A stretch of 64,000 bases of DNA from Nocardiopsis sp. NRRL B-16309. GTDB lineage: Bacteria > Actinomycetota > Actinomycetes > Streptosporangiales > Streptosporangiaceae. Numbering within the stretch: position 1 is the first letter of the stretch; each line of letters starts with the position of its first letter. Below the pieces are notes generated by a model. The model saw only the letters and a list, made by a program, of their open reading frames with translations. It was not told the origin of the DNA and ran no database searches. Below are positions 16,235 through 26,800 of this stretch, piece after piece. The DNA is taken from assembly GCF_001279585.1 (NCBI RefSeq), contig NZ_LGEC01000016.1, forward strand, positions 1 through 64,000, written 5' to 3'. The translations under genes were made by a program, and so were the position numbers.

Positions 16235-16624
16235 CTAATTTTTCGAGATCATCGACACACCCCCCACCGCCAAGGAGAACATCCGAGCAAACGCCATTCG
16301 ACTATTCGGATCTCGATCAACCCGCTCAAGCGATTCGAGCCTCGCCAGATCAAGATCGATTGTGGCAATTCCTCCAGCATCCTTCCCATCCACGGTCGAG
16401 AATAGCACGAGGCATCTGTATGCTCGAACAACACCCCCTCGCTCTTCGCGCATGAGCGACTGTAGGACAACAACCTCTTCCTTGACTTGGCTGCGGAGTG
16501 CGTCCACCGAGGACCACCGGGTTGCCAACCCCCGCTCCTCTGCTTCCAACTGGACCTCGAGCAACGCATCGAAACTAATCTGGCATATACGAAAGTCAGG
16601 GTCGGTCGTACGAATCATCGACAT
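16235..16624 (-). CDS. Putative immunity protein of the second Rhs toxin
   Basis: This 129-residue soluble protein follows the stop codon of the second Rhs toxin by seven bases. The ATG at 16624 is preferred because GGGGAG lies about ten bases before it and overlaps the toxin's last codons. An upstream ATG at 16678 would lie inside the toxin frame. The sequence has a helical charged middle (LRSQVKEEVVVLQSLMREE) and a C-terminal hydrophobic tail. I recognise no named immunity family. Position, size and lower GC than the Rhs core all support a cognate immunity role. It could instead be an unrelated gene brought in with the tip cassette. Confidence 0.6.
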   Translation of the reverse strand: MSMIRTTDPDFRICQISFDALLEVQLEAEERGLATRWSSVDALRSQVKEEVVVLQSLMREERGGVVRAYRCLVLFSTVDGKDAGGIATIDLDLARLESLERVDRDPNSRMAFARMFSLAVGGVSMISKN

Positions 16625-16631
16625 TCGAGTA

Positions 16632-18237
16632 CTACTCCCCACCGTAGACGTCGATACGAATTGGCGTGTCTGCGCCAATACGCCCGCCTTTCAATCTTTC
16701 TTGGAGCTCATCCCAGCGATGATGACCTCCAACTAGCGTTCCCCCAGGCGTAGAAGCAATTCCATCTCCCGGCGCCGCGTTGTTAATACCATCAAGGAGT
16801 TCCTCGTCGCTCAAATACTCATGATACCACTGCGATGCTGGATCTCGCGTACTCTGTCCCTCGGTATACTTATCAGCGAGATCGCCGGCGCTCTCATAGC
16901 GTGTCGACCAATTTGGACACGACCCAGAATTGTGCACCAGCGCTGGCGTCTTCCCCGCCAGTGCATAGTACGTGTGCAGGCCCTGAATGGTCAGGTTGTG
17001 GACCGTCGCGGCCTGCGTCCACGCCTGGACCGCGGACACCTGTACCCACGTACCGGATGAGGTCTGCAACCACATCCCCGGAGCCAGGTCGATCGCATCG
17101 ACCCATTCCTCCAGTTCGGGAACCCAGAACGGGTGGCCGTCCGTCGCCACGATCACGTCACCGGCCGCGACCGGTCCAGGAACACCCGCCCCCTCGTCCC
17201 CAGAGCCGGACTCCGTGTCCCCGCTTTCGGAGACCTGGCGCTCGGTGGTCGGATCCACCGTGATCTGCACCAGGTCCTTGGCCCCGGACCCGATGATCGT
17301 GGCCAGCACCGTCCGCGATGTCTGCTCACCCGTTTCGGGGTCGGTGGCCAAGACCTTCTCGCCAACGTCGACCTCTTCGATAGGCATGGTCGATCCGTCG
17401 GCCATCACCACCGCGGTCCCCGGCACGAAACTGTTGCCGATCGGACAGGAGATGTTGTCGAGCTTGCGGTTCGCCCGGCTCAGGCCCCTGACCCCGTCGA
17501 TCAGATCACCGCCGAGCTCAGCGATCCGCCGCCCTAGCTCAGCGGCCTTGCCCCACCGCAATCCGTACTTCGCCGCGATCTTGGTCGGCAATCCGCCCAC
17601 GAACATCGTTGCCACGTTCAGCGCGGTCTCACCACACGCGCCCAGATCACCGGTGGTGAAGCACTCCAACCCGGCGGTGATTCCCAGCTCGTCCGCGACC
17701 AACTGCGCCAGCCCGGTCGCGGCCGAGATGAGTTTCTGCTTGGCCTCTTCCTTCTCCGCCTGGGCCTGACGATAGGCCTCCGACTGCTGGCTCTGATAGG
17801 TGCCGCCGCCCGAACCGCCAGATCCACCAGACCCGCTGGAGGAAGTACCCCCGTTGATTCGTGTCCGCCACGAAGGCGTGGATACCCATCCCGACCAGCC
17901 GGTCTGCGGCGTGTAGTAGGACGTCTGTTCCCCACTGTGGTCGTACATCTTCGACGTGTTGTTCGGGCCCGGAGTGATGGTGTAGCCGCCCGGACCGCAG
18001 ATGTCGATGCACAGCGGAGCCAACCCGTCGGGGTCGGTGTAGGTCACCGGATTGTTGTAGGCGTAGGTGTAGCCGTGCATCTGCTGGTGGTCGGTCACGT
18101 CCATGACCGGGTCCACCGAGATGAACCGGCCCAGGGACGAGTCGTAGGCACGCGCACCGAGCTGCGTCAGTCCGGTGGAGGAGTCGACCGTGCCGCCGAC
18201 GAACCCTCGCTCCGAGGGCCAGCCCGCGGCGGCCCCC
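16632..18237 (-). CDS. Second Rhs polymorphic toxin, 3' part after a frameshift: core end, Hint domain and ParB-like tip
   Basis: This stretch is the continuation of the gene at 18167-23776 in another frame. It begins at the frameshift near 18233-18237. It holds the Rhs core end (AYDSSLGRFISVDP through TYTDPDGLAP), a Gly-Ser linker, a helical pretoxin segment and a Hint domain. The Hint segment is close to that of the first toxin (both contain KVLATDPETGEQ- or EVLATDPETGEQ-like segments and ATDGHPFWVPEL). The tip of about 95 residues ends in VGGHHRWDELQERL and RIDVYGG. This resembles the GHHR motif and last strand of the ParB/sulfiredoxin-like fold found among polymorphic-toxin nucleases. The tip and its immunity gene are lower in GC. 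Whether a product is made depends on the frameshift being real or a read error. Confidence 0.75.
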
Positions 18238-21200
18238 GTTCGGCACCGAACACCGACATGTACCGGTGCGAGGCCTCCCCCGTGCGGGCGTTCACCGCGA
18301 CCTGGCCAGTTCCATGCCGGTCGGCGTGGATCCAGGAGAGGGTCCCGTCGTTCTCGCGTACCGCGACGGTCTCCCCCGCGTGGGAGTAGAACCGGGTCGC
18401 CTCCTTGAGCAGCGACTCCTTGTCCAGGCGCAGCTCCATCCCCGGCAGGTACAGGGTCGCCGACTGCGGGTCGCGGCGGATCAGGCGCTGGCCGTCGGCG
18501 TCGTAGGTGTAGGTGGTCTCGGAGCCGTCCTCCTCGGTGACCCGGGCCAGGTTGCCCTCCGCGTCCCACTCCAGGTCCTGGTCCCGGGAGGCGGTGGTGC
18601 GGCCGGTCATGTTCCCGGCCTCGTCGTACGAGTACTGCTCCAGGCGGTCCCCCGAGGACCCGGACTCCTCCACCTCCGTCAGCACCTGGGGGCGCAGCCC
18701 GGTGGCGTCCCCGTGCGTGTAGGTGCGGGTCACCCCGCCGCCCGGGCCGTGCTGCACCTCACTGGTGCGGTTGCCGAGCCGGTCGTATTCGTAGGAGTGC
18801 CAGTAGGGGGCCGCCCCGCCCAGGGCGTCCACCGCCGGTTCGTCCGCGCACGCTTGCTCGCCGGTGGCGTCGGGTGTCCACACCTCGGTCATGCGGCGCA
18901 TGTGGTCGTAGGTGAAGCACTGCACATCCGCCTGGAGGTGGTCGGCGGTGGGCTCGTCGCGCAGGTTGAGAACGTTGCCCGCGTCGTCGTAGGTGTAGTA
19001 CTGGTGCACCAGCGACCCGGTGATGCCGCGTTCGGGTACCAGCGTGGTCTGGTCCGTGCGCCCGGTGGCCGGGTCGTAGTCGCGGGTCATCCAGGTGGCG
19101 TGGGTGTCCGACGTGTCGATGTCCATGGCCAGCTGGCGCAGTTCACCGGTCTTGTTGTAGACGGTGTCGGTGACGTAGTCGGTGAACCCCGACATCCGCG
19201 TGGGCATGCCGAGCTCGTTGTAGGAGTAGGAGACAGTCTCCTGGCCCAGACCACCGGCGGCCGGCATCGTCTGCGCCCGCACCGAACCGTCGAGGTTGTA
19301 CTGGGTCGAGAACCGGTAGCGTCCGCCCAGCATCGGTTCGCTGGAGGGGATGCGGACGTCCGTGGTGGTGGGCCGGTAGAACTGGTCGTAGCGCACCACC
19401 GCGGTGGTGTAGGCGCTGCCGTCCACGTAGCGGGTGGACGAGGTCAGGTGCCCCTTGGCGAGGGTGTCGTACACCCACTCGGCCCGGAGCGGCCCATCAG
19501 GAGTGTCGTCGTGCAGCCCGAGCTGGCGGCCGAGTTCGTCATAGGAGTAGGCGACGGTCTCACCGCGCGCGTCGGTGGAGGTCACCAGCTGGTCGAGCTG
19601 GTTGTAGGTCATCGTGGTGGTGCCCGAGACGGGATCTTCGGTCTGGACCAGGCGACCGCGCAGGTCGTAGGTGTGCTCCCAGACACTGCCCTCGGGGTCG
19701 GTGACGGTGGCCAGCTCGTCGTTCTTGGCGTAGGTGTAGGTGATCGCGTCGAACTCGCCCTCGGGCGTGCCGCCGTGGTGGGTGCGTACCTCGCTCAGAC
19801 GTCCCTGGGCATCGACGAGCGAAGTGGTGGCCACGCCTCCGTCGGGTGGGGTGACCAGCGTGCGGTCGCCCTGGTGCTCGGTGCTGGTGCGCCATCGCTC
19901 CTCGCCGAAGGCGACGTGCACGTTGGCGGTGACGCGGCCCGCACCGTCGTAGACGGTGACGCTCTGGCGGGGGATGTCGGCGTCGTTGGCGACGGCGAAC
20001 AGGCTGTCCTCTGGGGTGTCCTGGTTGTAGTAGGGTTCGCGCTCCTTGACGACCTGCCCGCGGGTGTCGTGGAAGGTGTCGGTGATCAGGCGTCCGCCGC
20101 CGGGGGCGGGGCTCTGGGTCTGGCGGGGGCGCAGGAAGGCGTCGAAGATCTCGTAGCTGGTCGTGTACTCGGTGGAGGTCCGCAGGGTGTGCGAGACGAT
20201 CGAGGTGGGGGCGTCCTGACGGACGTGGTACTCGAACTTGGCCGTGGGGATGTCCGTGGCCTGGTCCCGGTCGGGCAACCACACATCGGTGAGCCGCCCC
20301 AGGGGGTCGTAGGCCATGGTCATCGTGCGGTCGTTGGCGTCGGTCTCGGCCACGGGCAGGCCCCGGGCCGGGTCCACGACCGTGGTCGTGGTGTGGCCCA
20401 TCGGATTGGTCTCGGTGACCGACTCGGGAAGGCCCGAATCCGTGAAGGTGTACTCGGTTTCGGTCACTCCACCGGAGGCGTCGGTCTCGGCGACGGTGTT
20501 GCCGTAGGCGTCGAACTCGGTTTCCTGGACCGTCTGGTAGGCGGGGTCGCCGCCGTCGGAGTAGGAGTCGAGTTTCCTGGTGCTGGTGGGCAGGCCCCGG
20601 GTCGGGGTCGCCCCGTGCTCTGCGCCGTCGTAGAGGACCAGTTCGTCGGTGATGACGTCTTCGGGGCGGTCAGGGGTGTCCGCACAGTCGACGGCGAGGG
20701 TTTCCGCGCGGGAGACGAGGTTGAGGATCCAGGCGTCGGTGTTGTCGACGTGGGTGGTGTTGACGCACTTCTCGTCCCCGTCCACGGCCGTGTCCCCGTG
20801 GTCGCGGACCTGGGTGATGGCCCCGTCGTCGTTGATGGTGTTGTCGACCCGGGTCTCACGCCAGTCGCCGTCCGAGGTCCTGGTGAGGCTGATCTGCTGC
20901 TCGACCTGGACCTTGGTGGCGGTCTGCTCGCCCCAGTCGTGGGTGACCTTGGCCGTCTGTTTCCACCAGGGAGTGCTGATCTCCTTGGAGATGTCCCGGC
21001 CGCCCTCGCCGTCGCGGGTGATGACCTCGCGGACGGTGCCGTGGAGTTCCTTGTGGTCGGTGTGCTCGACCCCGCGGGAGTCGGTGATGACCGCGGAGCG
21101 CTCGCCGGAAGGCTGTTTGTCGCCGTCCATGCCCTGGAAGTACAGGTACTCGGTCTCGGTGCGTTCCTCGTTTTCGTGGCCGGTGCGGACGATGACGCGG

Positions 21201-23776
21201 TCGTAGCCGCGCCAGTCGGCCCAGGTGCGGTACTTGTCCTTGACCATGCCGTCGGCCTCGGTGTAACGCCAGGCCGGGGTGCCGACGTAGTCGTAGCTGG
21301 TGGTGAGCGTGGGCTGGTCGGTGACCAGGTCCACCTCGTTGACCTCGGTGACCACGTACTTGTGGAACCAGTCGGTCAGCTCCACCCCGCCCTCGGGTGT
21401 CCACTTCACCGGGTAGCAGCGCTTGGTGTTGGCGTGCGGGTCAGGTGTGTCGCCGGGTTCGCACTCGGGTTCGGAGTAGGTGATGTCGAACTGGCCGCCG
21501 GACTCGGTGTAGATCGAGGTGACGCGCCACCTGAGCATCGGTGCGATGTCGTCGCTGGTCGAGTCCACCCGGTTGGGCATCTGGGTGCCGGCGAAGCTGA
21601 TCTTGGGCATGGCCTCGGTGCCGCCCACGTGGCCCGCGTGTTCGATGGAGTCCAGCCACAGGGTGGGCCCGGTGCCGTCTCCGGATTCGGGGAAGGAGTG
21701 CTCGAAGGACCAGGAATCGACATCGGCGTAGTCGCCGTCCTGGTGGATCTGGGTGGTGATGGTGTCGAGCTTCTTGGTGGACCAGAAGGTCGGTGAGTGC
21801 CGTCCCGTGCAGGACTCGCCCGACTCGCAGTCCTGGTCCAGGGGGACGTCGGGCCAGTGTTCGGCGTGGTCCGAGGTCCGCTCGTCCGCGGCGCAGTCGA
21901 AGGAGTCGGTGGCCAGGCAACGCTCGGAGGAGGAGAAGACCACCCGGGTGGGGGCGGTGGCGTAGACGTCGTCCTCCCGCAGCCCGTACTCGATGCGGGA
22001 GACGTTGGCCGCCCGCACGTAGGGGGTGGCGGTGTTGGTGAGGTTGCGGCCGTAGTGGTTGGTCTCGGCGTCGTAGTAGAACGTCATGGCGTTGCCGTGC
22101 ACGTCCACGACGTAGTCGAGGTTCCACTTGTTGGCCTGCTGGCACCAGGAGTCGTCGAAGTCGGAGTCGTAGCAGGGCTGGCCCGGCTCGGGGGCGTAGA
22201 CCGGCAGAGTCTGCGCCGAATCGGTCTCCGGGTCGCCGCTGGACCAGCCGGGGAGGCGGTTGCGTCCGAAGAAGTACTGGGTGCCGTCGGGGGTGGTCAC
22301 CTTCCAGTACTCGCCGTCGTGGGCGCCGTTGGTGGCGCCGGTGAGCCGTTCGACCCTGGTGCCGTCGTCGTTGGACAGCCGGTAGCTGCCGTCCCCGTGC
22401 TTGACCAGCGCACCGGAGTGCCCGCTCATGGACAGGGTGACGTTGTCGGTGTTCCAGCACAGGTCGCCGGTCTCGTGCCCGGAATCCACACAGGCGGCGT
22501 AGCGGCGCTCGATCGCACCTGGAGCGTAGGCGAATCCGTCGCCGATCCAGGAGGTCTGGTTGTTGGAGGTGGCGATGCGCCCGTCCACGCCTCCGGAGGA
22601 GTATCCCAGCCCCACGGCGGGGCTCAGGTCGCTGGGAGCCGGGGGCGCGGGGAAGGAGTACGACCAGGAGAAGTCACCGGACTGGTTGTTGACGTTCCAG
22701 GACGAGGCGGCCGAGAGCTGAGTGGCGCCGTAGTCTCCGTTGCCGCCGGCCGGCGCCGCGCTCAGGGCCACCAGGGTGCCCTGCTGCGGGGCCGCGGCCA
22801 CGACCGCGTCGACGGTGTGGTCCCGTTCGTTGTTGTCCAGAACCTGGGGGGAACCGAACGAGACCTCCTCGTCCTCCTCGCAGGAGTCGTCGAGAACGCA
22901 CTCGTTCAGTTCGACGACGTCCAGGCGGGAGGCGTAGTCCCCGCCGAAGGCGGCGGCGAAGTCGGAGTAGTCCACCCCGAGTTCGACGGGGGCCACGGTG
23001 GGAGAGCCGTCCGTCCTGGTCAGGCGAAGGAGGATGCCGTTGACCCCGGCTTGTTCGGTCTCGGGCCGGTCCATGACCTCGACCCGGACCGACTCGACCG
23101 GTTCGGGTTCGGCGGAGGCGTCCAGGGCCGGTGGGGTGTCTTCAGGGGCGATCGGCTCCCTGCGGAACTCGTCCCGAAGCGGGGTCGGGCTGCTCTCCGG
23201 GGAGGGGCTCGCCGTTTCCGGTGCTTCTTCGTCCGGCTCGTCGTCGGTCCTCGGGCTCTCCTCGCCATCGGGACCCGGCACGGCCTCGCCCTCAGTCGGG
23301 GCCGGTGGCTCCTCCTCGCCGTCCGGAGGCGATTCTTCGCGACCGGTCTCCCCGTCCGGTTTGCTCTCCCCCTGGGACTGCGCGGCCCAGTCCCGCCAGT
23401 GTTCGGGTACCTCCCAGCCGTCGAACTCCTCACCGGTGACGGCCTCGACCGTGAGCTCGGTGTCGGTCTCGGCGCCGAGGGTGCGCGCCCTCGCCTGTCC
23501 CAGATCGACATCGGTGCTCGACGCTTCGGGCCACGACACCGCTTCCGGTTCGGAGAGCGAGGCCCGGGCGACCGCGTCATCCTCTTCCAGAGCGGCCGCG
23601 GCTGCGGCACGACCCTCCACAGAGGCCTGTTCCTCCACCTCCGGACGTGGGTTGAAGGCCGTGGCGGACGCCGGAAGGGTGTTCAGCAGGCCGGCCGCGA
23701 CGACAACGGCCACCGAACAGGTGATGCCACGGCGGACCGGGCCGGGACGGGCGGGGGTGTCACTGCGCGGGGTCAC
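18167..23776 (-). CDS. Second Rhs polymorphic toxin, 5' part: signal, SpvB-like region and YD-repeat shell (frameshifted at its 3' end)
   Basis: The GTG at 23776 has AGGAGG six bases upstream, so it is preferred to the GTG at 23797. The protein starts with an Arg-rich leader and a Sec signal (ITCSVAVVVAAGLLNTLPASA). An acidic Pro-Glu-Ser-rich stretch (about 70-210) follows, then a region resembling the SpvB/TcB N-terminal beta-propeller domain (SWSYSFPAPPAPSDLSPAVG near 380), then YD repeats from about 900 to 1840. After RYMSVFGAERG the frame changes to an unrelated tail of about 25 residues and a stop. The expected Rhs sequence carries on in the next frame, so one G appears to be missing from a G5 run (plus strand C5 at 18233-18237). 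The gene starts 59 bp after the LamG protein gene and is probably cotranscribed with it. Confidence 0.82.
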   Translation of the reverse strand: MTPRSDTPARPGPVRRGITCSVAVVVAAGLLNTLPASATAFNPRPEVEEQASVEGRAAAAAALEEDDAVARASLSEPEAVSWPEASSTDVDLGQARARTLGAETDTELTVEAVTGEEFDGWEVPEHWRDWAAQSQGESKPDGETGREESPPDGEEEPPAPTEGEAVPGPDGEESPRTDDEPDEEAPETASPSPESSPTPLRDEFRREPIAPEDTPPALDASAEPEPVESVRVEVMDRPETEQAGVNGILLRLTRTDGSPTVAPVELGVDYSDFAAAFGGDYASRLDVVELNECVLDDSCEEDEEVSFGSPQVLDNNERDHTVDAVVAAAPQQGTLVALSAAPAGGNGDYGATQLSAASSWNVNNQSGDFSWSYSFPAPPAPSDLSPAVGLGYSSGGVDGRIATSNNQTSWIGDGFAYAPGAIERRYAACVDSGHETGDLCWNTDNVTLSMSGHSGALVKHGDGSYRLSNDDGTRVERLTGATNGAHDGEYWKVTTPDGTQYFFGRNRLPGWSSGDPETDSAQTLPVYAPEPGQPCYDSDFDDSWCQQANKWNLDYVVDVHGNAMTFYYDAETNHYGRNLTNTATPYVRAANVSRIEYGLREDDVYATAPTRVVFSSSERCLATDSFDCAADERTSDHAEHWPDVPLDQDCESGESCTGRHSPTFWSTKKLDTITTQIHQDGDYADVDSWSFEHSFPESGDGTGPTLWLDSIEHAGHVGGTEAMPKISFAGTQMPNRVDSTSDDIAPMLRWRVTSIYTESGGQFDITYSEPECEPGDTPDPHANTKRCYPVKWTPEGGVELTDWFHKYVVTEVNEVDLVTDQPTLTTSYDYVGTPAWRYTEADGMVKDKYRTWADWRGYDRVIVRTGHENEERTETEYLYFQGMDGDKQPSGERSAVITDSRGVEHTDHKELHGTVREVITRDGEGGRDISKEISTPWWKQTAKVTHDWGEQTATKVQVEQQISLTRTSDGDWRETRVDNTINDDGAITQVRDHGDTAVDGDEKCVNTTHVDNTDAWILNLVSRAETLAVDCADTPDRPEDVITDELVLYDGAEHGATPTRGLPTSTRKLDSYSDGGDPAYQTVQETEFDAYGNTVAETDASGGVTETEYTFTDSGLPESVTETNPMGHTTTTVVDPARGLPVAETDANDRTMTMAYDPLGRLTDVWLPDRDQATDIPTAKFEYHVRQDAPTSIVSHTLRTSTEYTTSYEIFDAFLRPRQTQSPAPGGGRLITDTFHDTRGQVVKEREPYYNQDTPEDSLFAVANDADIPRQSVTVYDGAGRVTANVHVAFGEERWRTSTEHQGDRTLVTPPDGGVATTSLVDAQGRLSEVRTHHGGTPEGEFDAITYTYAKNDELATVTDPEGSVWEHTYDLRGRLVQTEDPVSGTTTMTYNQLDQLVTSTDARGETVAYSYDELGRQLGLHDDTPDGPLRAEWVYDTLAKGHLTSSTRYVDGSAYTTAVVRYDQFYRPTTTDVRIPSSEPMLGGRYRFSTQYNLDGSVRAQTMPAAGGLGQETVSYSYNELGMPTRMSGFTDYVTDTVYNKTGELRQLAMDIDTSDTHATWMTRDYDPATGRTDQTTLVPERGITGSLVHQYYTYDDAGNVLNLRDEPTADHLQADVQCFTYDHMRRMTEVWTPDATGEQACADEPAVDALGGAAPYWHSYEYDRLGNRTSEVQHGPGGGVTRTYTHGDATGLRPQVLTEVEESGSSGDRLEQYSYDEAGNMTGRTTASRDQDLEWDAEGNLARVTEEDGSETTYTYDADGQRLIRRDPQSATLYLPGMELRLDKESLLKEATRFYSHAGETVAVRENDGTLSWIHADRHGTGQVAVNARTGEASHRYMSVFGAERGPPRAGPRSEGSSAARSTPPPD

Positions 23777-23835
23777 AGCATTCCTCCTGACCTCCACCGG
23801 TCTGGTGAAGGACGATCACGGGGGCAGGGGTGAGG

Positions 23836-26800
23836 TCAGTTCTGGACGGTGGGGAACAGGCCGCTGTAGACCTGGGAGATCGCTGGTTCGTTGAGTACGC
23901 CCTGGTAGGCGTGGACGTCGTCGAGGTCGCCGGTCCAGAAGTAGGCGTTGGCCCCGCGGTGCTGGCCGCTGCCGAGGCGGAGTGGGCCATCGGCATGCCA
24001 CGCGTGGTCGACGGCGGCCCGGGACTCCTCGAACCCGTTGACGTACAGGACCAGCTCACCGGTGGTGTGGTCGTAGACCCCGGTCAGGTGGGCCCACTCC
24101 CCCAGACGGGCCGCGGTGGAGGAGAAGGCGTAGGTCCAGCCGGCCGAGCCCTCCGTGGGCGCGTCGTCGTGGGGTGCCATCTTGAACACCCAGGAACCGT
24201 TGGATCCCTGGTAGCCGAGGTGGAAACCGCTCTGGAACTCCCCCGCCTGGCTGACGGCCGAGGTGTTGAGCCCCTCCCCGGTCTCGTCCAGGCGCACCCA
24301 GGTCGAGACCGTGAAACTGCGGTCTGTGCGCGCCGCCGGACCTGGGGCCTCGGCGTACTCGTCGAGACCGTTGAGCCGCAGCCCGGGAGAGAAGGTGACG
24401 TCGTTGTCGGCGGCGTTCCAGGCCGTGGCGGGATCGGCGTGCAGTGTCGCCTCCAGGCCGTGGTCGGTGGAGTCGGCCACCGCGGTGCCGTCCCACTCGT
24501 CGAGTGTCCACCGCCCCTGGGCGGCGGGGTGGTTGGCCAGGTTCCACACCTCGGAGGCGTCGTCGGTGGCGGCCACGGTCTCGTTCAGGACCAGGCGGTC
24601 CCAGACCTTGACGTCGTCGACGGCTCCGGGCCAGAAGTAGTTCTCGGCGCCCTGGAAGAGGGATCGGCCCATGGTGAGCGGCCCCTGGGCGTTCCACGGT
24701 CCGGTGTGTGTGGCGGTGTTCTGTTCGACCCCGTCGACGTAGAGGACGATCTCGCCGGTCTGGGCGTCGTGGGTGCCCACCAGGTGGGTCCACACCCCGA
24801 CCTGGGCGGGTGCGGTCGAGGTGGCGTAGGCCCAGTCCTGGGAGCCGTCCCAGTACTGGTCCTCGGGCGACATCTTGAACACCCACTCGTTGGTGTTGCC
24901 CTGGTAGCCCAGGTGGAAGGCACTCTGTTCCTGCCCCTCCTGCGCCACGGCGGTGTGGTGGGCGTCGGCTCTGTCGAGCTTGACCCAGGCCGACACGGAG
25001 AAGGTGCCGGAGGTGTCGACCCCGGAGTGGTCGGCGGTGATCTCGTCGTAGGGGCCGGGGTCGCCGTCGGTGTAGCCGCTGGTGTGCACGGCCGTGCCCT
25101 CCAGCCGCGGCGAGGGGTTGGTGTCAGGGTTCTCGACCGTGCCGACACGGCCCCGGACCCACTCCACGCCCGTGGACAGGGCTGCGTCCTGGTCGGGGTT
25201 GGCGCTGTCGGCAGCGGTGGTGCCCTGGCCCTCGTCGAAGGCGAAGTGCGCCACGGGGTCACTGGGCGGCGCCACGAGGAAGGAGTAGACCAGGACGCAG
25301 TCGGAGGAGTTGCCGAAGGAGTCCACGGTGCGTGCGTAGACGCGGTTGGGTCCCTCCAGACGTGGTGTCAGGGTGACGGTCACAGATCCGCCGGGCTCCT
25401 CAGGCGTGGCCCGGTGGGCACATGAGTCGTCGTTGAGCCCGTAGGCGTATTCCTGCGCGCCCCCGACGCCGTTGTTGGCGAAGGTGAACTCTCCGGGACG
25501 TCCTGTGGAACCGTGGAGTTGGTCGCCCGCCGGGTAGTCGGTGGAGGTGACCTCGGGCCCCTCCTCCGGCCGCGCGGTGCTGACCATCAGGTAGCAGTAG
25601 TCGCTCCAGCCCGACCAGGAGGTGCCGTCGTTGGCGTTGGCCCGGTAGCCGATCAGCACGTCCTCGGGCAGTTCGGCGGAGCGCACCGACTGGTAGGAGC
25701 CGGAGGACCAGACCGCGATGTCGGTCATCGCGGTGTCGACGTCGCCGAGGCGTTCACCGTCCACCCACCAGGCGAAGCGGGTCTTGACCTTCTGGCGGTT
25801 GGCCGAGGTGGAGTCGCGGTCGCGGACGTAGGCGGTGAAGGTCGGGCGCGTCTCGTTGATCAGGCGCGGGTCGTCGGGGTCGGTGGCGCACTCACCGCCG
25901 TGGGAGTCCGACAGCTTGGTGGGGACCTCGGGCGGGTTGTTGTAGTCCACCTGCAGGGTCGGGTTGTAGTCGAAGCGCCGCCAGTCCCAGTTGCTGGAGG
26001 ACCTGGTCTCGTTGCCGCGCAGGCCGACCGTCGTGGTCGCGTGTCCGGCGTCGCGGCTGTACAGGTAGCCGTCGGTGGCGTCGAACTCCACGGTCGGGGA
26101 GGTTCCGCCGGGGCAGTTGCTGCGGCCCGCGTTGATGGTCCGCGTGTCGAGCTTGTCGTCCCAGAAGGATGAGGAGGTCTGGGAGTTCCAGGTGGTGCCG
26201 GAGGTGATCGCGTTGGTGCGCCACAACTGGATGCTGGCGTCAGTGCACCCGTAGGCGTGGGTCACTCGGGGGCGGAAGGTCGCGCGGACGATGTCGGCGT
26301 CACGGGTGCGCGAGTCGACGCTGAAGCGCCAGAACGCCCGTTTGGTGCTGCCGTCGTTGGGTTCGTAGCCGACACCGGGGTCGTGGGAGGAGGAGTAGTT
26401 CCAGTACGACTGGCTGGGGTAGTTGGCGTTGACGTAGGTGCGCCCGACCCGGTCCACCGCGAGTGAGGGGTCGATGTAGACGGGGTACTCGGTGGAGGGG
26501 TCGGTGAGCATGTCGCGGTCCGGGACGAGCCGGATACTGTCGGGAGCCAGGTCCACGTCCACCAGCGCGCTGCGGGCGCCGGTGGGAGCCATCAGCGTGG
26601 CATCCTCCGTGGGGCCCTCGCTCTCTGTCGGGTCCTCAGCGGACGCGGAGTCCCACATCGCCGGGGCCACGGCGGTGAAGACGCTTTCCTGGCCCTGGTC
26701 ACCGACGGCTTGCAGCGTGCCGTTGTCCGCCATACGCATGGTGACGCCCTCAGTGGCCAGTGCCATGTCCAGTTCGGCCAGCCCCTGGTGCTGGGCGGCT

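Noticed and set aside
18266..21796. Long plus-strand frame opposite the second Rhs gene.
   Set aside because: Same reason: product of Val/Gly/Arg repeats, antisense to clear YD repeats.
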